DNA from: Paraburkholderia phenoliruptrix
Lineage (GTDB): Bacteria > Pseudomonadota > Gammaproteobacteria > Burkholderiales > Burkholderiaceae
Length of the DNA: 64,000 bases
Reading direction: 5' to 3'
Assembly (NCBI RefSeq): GCF_902859825.1
Contig: NZ_CADIKB010000012.1
Span: 1-64,000, forward strand
In this document: in pieces, positions 58,925 to 64,000 of the stretch
How positions within the stretch are numbered: the first letter of the stretch is position 1
How the letters are laid out: the number at the start of each line of letters is the position of its first letter
Notes under the pieces: model-generated
Database searches by the model: none
The model's input: the letters and a program-made list of their open reading frames with translations, nothing else
What the model was told of the DNA's origin: nothing
Position numbers and translations under genes: made by a program

Positions 58925-59917
58925 TCAGCTAGCCGGCGCTTCGTCCGGCGACTCGGACGCGAGCCGCGCGGCCAGGCGATCGCGCAGTTGCAGATAGGCG
59001 TCGGCCAACGTTTTCTCGCTGGTGTCGAACGTCATGTCGGCACGGCCGTACAGCTCGCTGCGGCCCGCGAGAATCCGCTTCAGGTCGTCCATCGCCTCCT
59101 TGTTGCCGGACATGGGGCGCAAATCGCCTTGGGCGACGACCCGGCGCATGTGCTCTTCCGGCGCCGCCTGCAGCCACACGGTGAAGCAGTGCGACAACAG
59201 CGCGTTGAAGGTGCCGGACTCCGACACGAGGCCGCCCGGCGATGCAATGACCGCGCGCTCGTGCTCCTGTATGACCGCCTCCAGCGCCCGGTGCTCGTAG
59301 CGCCGGTAAGCGCTTGCGCCGTACAGCGAGTGAATCTCCGCGGGCGGGCATCCGGCGAGCTGCTCGATCACCCGCGTGAGCTCGACGAACGGCACCTTGC
59401 GCTCCTGCGCGAGCATCCGGCCGAGCGTGGATTTGCCTGCGCCGCGCAGCCCGATCAGCGCGATCCGGTCCTTGCGATGCGGGTCGCGCGGCGCCTGCGC
59501 GAACATCTCGGCAAGCGCCATGCGCGCACGCTGCAACGCCGCCTGATCGCGCCCATGCAGCAGTTCGCGAATCAGCAGCCATTCGGCCGAAGCCGTCGTC
59601 TCATCGCCGATCACTTCGGCGAGCGGGCAGTTCAAGGTTGCCGCGATCTGCCGCAACACGAGAACCGAGGCATTGCCGACCCCCGACTCCAGATTCGCGA
59701 GATGCCGCTCGGAGAGGCCGGTCTCCGCGGCCAGCGTCTTGCGCGTCATGCCGCGCCGCGCGCGCAACAGCCGCACGCGCTCGCCCATCGCCGTGAGGAA
59801 CGGGTCGCGCTCCTCCCGCTCGCCGGTGCGCTCGGCCCGCTCCGGGCGACCCGCTTGCTCATCGACCGCGTGAGGCGATGGCGGGCTGGACGGCAGCTCG
59901 GTGTAATTCCGGTTCAT
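58925..59917 (-). CDS. boxR: BoxR/BzdR-type regulator (HTH plus shikimate-kinase-like domain)
   Basis: This 330-residue fusion has an XRE helix-turn-helix at about residues 48-103 (LLRARRGMTRKTLAAETGLS) and a C-terminal shikimate-kinase-like domain with Walker A GLRGAGKSTLG. It is the architecture of BoxR/BzdR, repressors released by benzoyl-CoA. The location between boxC and the divergent boxD group confirms it. The N-terminal 40 residues are Pro/Arg/Glu-rich. Confidence 0.95.
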   Translation of the reverse strand: MNRNYTELPSSPPSPHAVDEQAGRPERAERTGEREERDPFLTAMGERVRLLRARRGMTRKTLAAETGLSERHLANLESGVGNASVLVLRQIAATLNCPLAEVIGDETTASAEWLLIRELLHGRDQAALQRARMALAEMFAQAPRDPHRKDRIALIGLRGAGKSTLGRMLAQERKVPFVELTRVIEQLAGCPPAEIHSLYGASAYRRYEHRALEAVIQEHERAVIASPGGLVSESGTFNALLSHCFTVWLQAAPEEHMRRVVAQGDLRPMSGNKEAMDDLKRILAGRSELYGRADMTFDTSEKTLADAYLQLRDRLAARLASESPDEAPAS

Positions 59918-59947
59918 ATTCTATACCTCCCAAACCACAATACATGT

Positions 59948-59986
59948 ACTATAGTGCTTGACACACACCCTGTGAACGGTTAATTT
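59948..59986 (+). promoter_or_regulatory. Promoter of the DUF4863-boxD-bclA group
   Basis: TTGACA (59958-59963), a 17-base spacer and TAATTT (59981-59986) form a strong sigma-70 promoter. ACTATAGTGC (59948-59957) abuts the -35 and shares AC-W-ATAGTGC with the boxC promoter, so a common regulator, probably BoxR, is likely. Confidence 0.7.
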
Positions 59987-60099
59987 TCGCCCAACATTGA
60001 TCTATATACAAAGACTGCCGCGATTTTTCGCGCGGCATCACGGAGACCGCGTAGCGCGTCACATGCATTAACGTGCGTGCGCACAGCCCGGAGGCTTGC

Positions 60100-60567
60100 A
60101 TGTCCCCAACCCATTTTCAGCGGCTGATAGCCGATGTCACCGCCCAGCTGCCCGGCCGGCCGCTGGACGCCGAACTCGCCGCCTGGCTTAACAGCACCTA
60201 TGCCGCCCACAGCCCGGCCTTTCGCGATCTGGTCGACGCCTGCCGCGCCGGCGTCGCCGAAGGCTGGCTGTGCAACCGCGAGGCCGGCGGCATTCGCTAT
60301 GGCCGCATTTTCAAGGCGCTGCCGGACACACACGGCTTTTCCGTCGACGTGGTCCACATGAAGGACATAGCCGGCCCGCATCACGTTCATCCGCATGGCG
60401 AGATCGATCTCATCATGCCGCTGACCGAAGGCGCGACTTTCGACGGCCACCCGGCGGGCTGGTGCGTCTACGGGCCGGGGTCCGCGCATCGCCCGACCGT
60501 GGCGAACGGCGAGGCACTCGTGCTTTATCTCCTGCCGCAAGGCGCAATCGAATTTACCGCTGCGTGA
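60100..60567 (+). CDS. DUF4863 protein (4-hydroxylaminobenzoate lyase-like family)
   Basis: This 155-residue cupin-like protein contains HHVHPHGEIDLIMPL and GPGSAHRPTVANG, likely metal-binding. The DUF4863 family includes, to my knowledge, PnbB-type 4-hydroxylaminobenzoate lyases, and members are often found in box clusters with no defined role. GGAGG lies six bases before ATG 60100. It is the first gene of the unit running to bclA. Confidence 0.75.
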   Translation: MSPTHFQRLIADVTAQLPGRPLDAELAAWLNSTYAAHSPAFRDLVDACRAGVAEGWLCNREAGGIRYGRIFKALPDTHGFSVDVVHMKDIAGPHHVHPHGEIDLIMPLTEGATFDGHPAGWCVYGPGSAHRPTVANGEALVLYLLPQGAIEFTAA

Positions 60568-60575
60568 GCACTGTC

Positions 60576-62171
60576 ATGGCCGAACTGTTGAAGAACCACG
60601 TCGCGGGCGAATGGGTCGCGGGCGCCGGAGCAGGCGTCACGCTGCGCGACCCGGTGACGGGAGAAGCGCTCGCGCGCGTGTCGAGCGAGGGACTCGACCT
60701 CGCGAACGCCTTCCGTTTCGCACGCGAAGAAGCCGGCGCGGCACTTCGCGAACTGACCTATGCACAGCGCGCTGCTCGCCTTGCCGATCTCGTCAAGCTG
60801 CTGCAAGGCAAGCGCGACGACTACTACGCCATCGCCCTCGCCAACTCGGGCACGACGCGCAACGATTCAGCGGTCGATATCGACGGCGGCATTTTCACGC
60901 TGTCTTACTACGCGAAGCTCGGCGCGGCGCTCGGCGACGTGCATGCGCTGCGCGACGGCCACCGAGGCGCGCTCAGCAAAGATCAATCGTTCAGCGCGCA
61001 GCATGTGCTGACGCCGACGCGCGGCGTCGCGCTATTCATCAACGCGTTCAACTTCCCCTCGTGGGGCTTGTGGGAAAAAGCGGCGCCCGCGCTGCTTTCG
61101 GGCGTGCCCGTTATCGTGAAGCCTGCCACTGCGACGGCGTGGCTCACGCAGCGCATGGTCGCCGATGTGGTCGACGCAGGCATTCTGCCGCGCGGCGCGC
61201 TCTCAGTGATCTGCGGCGGCTCTGCGGGCCTGCTCGATCAGATCCAATCATTCGATGTCGTGTCCTTCACCGGCTCGGCGGAGACGGCCGCGACCTTGCG
61301 CGCGCATCCGGCCTTCGTCGCGCGCGGAGCGCGGCTCAATGTCGAGGCGGACAGCCTGAACAGCGCGATTCTCTGCGCCGATGCCACGCCGGACACGCCT
61401 GCGTTCCAACTGTTCATCAGCGAAGTCGTGCGCGAAATGACCGTGAAATCCGGACAAAAATGCACCGCGATCCGGCGCGCGTTCGTGCCGGACACGGCGC
61501 TCGAGGCTGTGGTCGATGCGCTCAAAGCGAAGCTGAGCAAAGTTACCGTCGGCAATCCGCGCAACGACGCCGTGCGCATGGGCTCGCTCGTGAGCCGGGC
61601 GCAATGCGAGAACGTGCTGGCAGGAATCGCCGCCTTGCGCGAGGAAGCGGTGCTCGCGTATGACGGCTCGTCAGCAGCCCTTATCGATGCGGACGCAACA
61701 ATCGCGGCTTGCGTGGCCCCGCATCTGTTCGTCGTCAACGATCCAGATAGCGCGACCTTGTTGCATGACCTCGAAGTATTCGGCCCCGTGGCGAGCGTCG
61801 CGCCGTATCGCGTCGCGAGCAATGCCGGTAGTCTGCCCGAAGCGCATGCAGTTGCCCTTGCGCGACGCGGGCACGGCTCGCTCGTCGCGTCGATCTATTC
61901 GAACGACGACGCACATCTCGGCAGGCTGGCGCTCGAACTCGCCGATTCGCATGGCCGCGTGCATGCGGTGTCGCCGTCCGTGCAGCAAAGCCAGACAGGC
62001 CACGGCAATGTGATGCCGATGTCGCTGCACGGCGGACCGGGACGCGCGGGCGGAGGCGAAGAACTCGGCGGTCTGCGCGCACTCGGCTTTTATCACCGGC
62101 GTGCCGCGGTTCAGGCGTCGGCAGCTGCGCTCGAAGCACTCGGCCACGTCACTTCTTTGCCCGCGGCCTGA
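60576..62171 (+). CDS. boxD: 3,4-dehydroadipyl-CoA semialdehyde dehydrogenase
   Basis: This 531-residue aldehyde dehydrogenase oxidises the BoxC product to 3,4-dehydroadipyl-CoA. The N-terminus MAELLKNHVAGEWVAGAGAG, FINAFNFPSWGLWEKAAPAL, LNVEADSLN (general base Glu) and MTVKSGQKCTAIRR (nucleophile Cys) match the PaaZ-N/BoxD group. The start ATG 60576 lies six bases after the preceding stop. Confidence 0.95.
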   Translation: MAELLKNHVAGEWVAGAGAGVTLRDPVTGEALARVSSEGLDLANAFRFAREEAGAALRELTYAQRAARLADLVKLLQGKRDDYYAIALANSGTTRNDSAVDIDGGIFTLSYYAKLGAALGDVHALRDGHRGALSKDQSFSAQHVLTPTRGVALFINAFNFPSWGLWEKAAPALLSGVPVIVKPATATAWLTQRMVADVVDAGILPRGALSVICGGSAGLLDQIQSFDVVSFTGSAETAATLRAHPAFVARGARLNVEADSLNSAILCADATPDTPAFQLFISEVVREMTVKSGQKCTAIRRAFVPDTALEAVVDALKAKLSKVTVGNPRNDAVRMGSLVSRAQCENVLAGIAALREEAVLAYDGSSAALIDADATIAACVAPHLFVVNDPDSATLLHDLEVFGPVASVAPYRVASNAGSLPEAHAVALARRGHGSLVASIYSNDDAHLGRLALELADSHGRVHAVSPSVQQSQTGHGNVMPMSLHGGPGRAGGGEELGGLRALGFYHRRAAVQASAAALEALGHVTSLPAA

Positions 62172-62227
62172 CGATGTCCGCTACGTCTGCAATAACCGCC
62201 AGGAAGCACGAGATGAGCGCCCTCTAA

Positions 62228-62256
62228 CGCACCAGCGCACCAGCGCACCAGCGCAC
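62228..62256. repeat. Short tandem repeat of CGCACCAG
   Basis: Three perfect copies of an 8-base unit and a partial fourth lie between boxD and bclA, 65 bases before the bclA start. Confidence 0.9.
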
Positions 62257-62320
62257 GCAAGCATTGAGCGGATCATGAGCACATAACAGCCGGACCGCCC
62301 CCACTCGATGGAGGAGACAT

Positions 62321-63925
62321 ATGGAAGCCCTGTTCGAACCGGCTGCAAGCCAACCCGCCGTAACGGCCGAGCCGCCGCCCGCGCGCTTCAATTTCGCGGC
62401 TCATCTGTTTGCATTGAACGCGTCGCGCGCCGCCAAAGCCGCTTATATCGACGATAGCGGGACGACCACCTACGGCGAACTCGAGGAACGCTCGCGGCGC
62501 TTCGCGACTGCATTGCGCGACTTGGGAGTGCATCCTGAGGAGCGCGTGCTGCTTGTCATGCAGGACAGCGTTGCACTGCCGATCGCTTTTCTCGGCGCGC
62601 TGTATGCCGGCGTGGTGCCGGTGGTGGCGAACACGCTGCTCACGCCCGCGGACTATGTTTATATGCTCACGCACAGTCATGCGCGCGCGGTGATCGCGTC
62701 GCGCGCGCTCGCGGTGCATGTCACGCAAGCCATGGAGACGGCCGAGCACGACGGCTGCCAGCTTATCGTTTCCAGACGCGCATCGGCCGCAGTAGAAGAC
62801 ACTCCGCTCGCCGCGCCCGTGTTCGAAGACCTCGTCGATGCCGCGGAGCCTGCCGCCAGGCCCGCTGCAACCGGCAGCGACGACATCGCGTTCTGGCTGT
62901 ATTCGTCGGGCTCGACCGGCAAACCGAAGGGCACGGTGCATACGCACGCCAATCTCTACTGGACTGCGGAGCTCTATGCGAAGCCAGTGCTCGGCATCGT
63001 CGAGAACGATGTGGTGTTTTCCGCGGCCAAGCTGTTCTTTGCCTACGGTCTCGGCAACGCGTTGACGTTCCCGCTCTCGGTCGGCGCCACTGCGATTCTG
63101 ATGGCGGAGCGCCCTACCGCCGACGCTGTCTTCGCACGTCTCACGCGCCATCGGCCGACCGTTTTCTACGGCGTGCCGACGCTCTACGCGAGCATGCTCG
63201 TCTCGCCGAATCTGCCCGCGCGCGAGGACGTCGCGATGCGCATTTGCACGTCGGCGGGCGAAGCCTTGCCGCGCGAAATCGGCGAGCGCTTTACGAAGCA
63301 CTTCGGCTGCGAAATTCTCGACGGCATCGGCTCCACGGAAATGCTGCATATCTTCCTGTCGAATCGCGCGGGCGCGGTCGAATACGGTACGACGGGGCGC
63401 CCTGTGCCCGGCTACGAGGTCGAGCTGCGCGACGAGAGCGGCCATGCGGTCGGCGACGGCGAAGTGGGCGACCTGTACATCAAAGGGCCCAGCGCGGCCC
63501 TTATGTACTGGAGCAACCGCGAAAAGTCGCGCGCCACGTTTCTCGGCGAATGGATCCGCAGTGGAGACAAATACTGTCGCCTGCCGAATGGCTGCTATGT
63601 TTATGCGGGCCGCAGCGACGATATGCTGAAGGTCAGCGGCCAATACGTATCGCCGGTCGAAGTGGAAATGGTGCTGGTCCAGCACGACGCGGTGCTCGAG
63701 GCCGCAGTCGTGGGCGTCGATCACGGCGGTCTCGTCAAGACGCGTGCGTTCGTCGTGTTAAAGCGCGAGTTCGCCGGGTCTGAGATACTGGAGGACGAAT
63801 TGAAGGCCTTCGTGAAGGAACGGCTCGCGCCGCATAAATATCCGCGCGACATCGTGTTCGTCGACGATTTGCCGAAAACCGCCACCGGCAAGATTCAGCG
63901 CTTCAAGCTGCGCGAACTATCATAA
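62321..63925 (+). CDS. bclA: Benzoate-CoA ligase
   Basis: This 534-residue ANL-family ligase activates benzoate with ATP and CoA, the entry step of the box pathway. ATP-binding motif YSSGSTGKPKGTVHTH, the AFAYGLGN-type segment FFAYGLGNALTFPL, YGTTGRPVPGYEVEL and the C-terminal catalytic Lys in PKTATGKIQRFKL are present. It matches the benzoate-CoA ligase subfamily. GGAGG lies a few bases before ATG 62321. Confidence 0.96.
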   Translation: MEALFEPAASQPAVTAEPPPARFNFAAHLFALNASRAAKAAYIDDSGTTTYGELEERSRRFATALRDLGVHPEERVLLVMQDSVALPIAFLGALYAGVVPVVANTLLTPADYVYMLTHSHARAVIASRALAVHVTQAMETAEHDGCQLIVSRRASAAVEDTPLAAPVFEDLVDAAEPAARPAATGSDDIAFWLYSSGSTGKPKGTVHTHANLYWTAELYAKPVLGIVENDVVFSAAKLFFAYGLGNALTFPLSVGATAILMAERPTADAVFARLTRHRPTVFYGVPTLYASMLVSPNLPAREDVAMRICTSAGEALPREIGERFTKHFGCEILDGIGSTEMLHIFLSNRAGAVEYGTTGRPVPGYEVELRDESGHAVGDGEVGDLYIKGPSAALMYWSNREKSRATFLGEWIRSGDKYCRLPNGCYVYAGRSDDMLKVSGQYVSPVEVEMVLVQHDAVLEAAVVGVDHGGLVKTRAFVVLKREFAGSEILEDELKAFVKERLAPHKYPRDIVFVDDLPKTATGKIQRFKLRELS

Positions 63926-63933
63926 GGTGATAC

Positions 63934-64000
63934 ATGCAGAGCCCCGCCGTCGGCAGGCCGACCCTCCATTTCGCCGAGTTGCCTGGAAGCGCTTCGCGCG
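63934..64000 (+). CDS. Partial gene at the right edge (probable alpha/beta hydrolase)
   Basis: AAGGTGAT precedes ATG 63934, eight bases after the bclA stop. Only MQSPAVGRPTLHFAELPGSA is visible before the window ends. In related box clusters an alpha/beta hydrolase often follows bclA, but the identity here is not provable. Confidence 0.45.
   Translation, partial: MQSPAVGRPTLHFAELPGSASR

Overview
The window is GC-rich chromosomal DNA from a beta-proteobacterium of the Burkholderia/Paraburkholderia/Caballeronia group. This is inferred from the complete box pathway for aerobic benzoyl-CoA degradation, the DUF2844/DUF3443 pair, the MXKDX-repeat and DUF1328 proteins, the long-form leuA, bamC, and the codon use. 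No species can be named from sequence alone.

Positions 1-2730 are the end of an integrated element. A P4-type tyrosine integrase sits beside the 3' end of a tRNA-Leu(UAA) gene. The element extends off the left edge and carries a frameshifted small gene, a MazF/PemK-like toxin with no visible antitoxin, and small ORFs. From 2997 to 8978 lies a LacI-regulated ABC importer operon ending in a GpdQ-like phosphodiesterase, probably a system to import and cleave glycerophosphodiesters. Positions 8979-15375 hold a DUF2569 membrane protein, an MFS exporter and a stress/signalling cluster: two response regulators, a ferritin-like protein, two DUF1328 proteins, a NarX-like histidine kinase with a His-rich N-terminus, and an entericidin. 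Positions 15650-24044 hold a DUF4397 lipoprotein, fadH followed by a 10-copy 7-bp repeat, an EamA transporter, an MXKDX protein, a DUF1223/cytochrome b/molybdopterin oxidoreductase operon and an Rnk-like protein.

Positions 24250-30902 contain thiC under a TPP riboswitch, two small lipoproteins, a lactate permease and another EamA transporter. Positions 30903-34416 look acquired: a long gene-poor stretch followed by an orphan T6SS lipase effector and Tli4-type immunity pair. Positions 34641-41162 carry bamC, the DUF2844/DUF3443 pair, an orphan HMW1C-type N-glycosyltransferase and a low-complexity lipoprotein. leuA (41465) is preceded by a Leu-codon-rich leader peptide at 41243-41341 that looks like a transcription attenuator. 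Next come an amino-acid (cystine-type) ABC operon, a complete reductive pyrimidine catabolic operon (hydA, NCS1 permease, preA, preT, hyuC) with a divergent RutR-like regulator and a RutR-like operator, and the box cluster (boxA, boxB, boxC, boxR, then divergently a DUF4863 gene, boxD and bclA). The last gene runs off the right edge.

The most interesting items are the leuA leader and attenuator, the orphan N-glycosyltransferase, the orphan T6SS effector-immunity pair, the glycerophosphodiester operon, shared motifs at the two box promoters, the hairpin region at 30929-30989 that may end a small RNA, and the solitary MazF-like gene placed directly behind a terminator.
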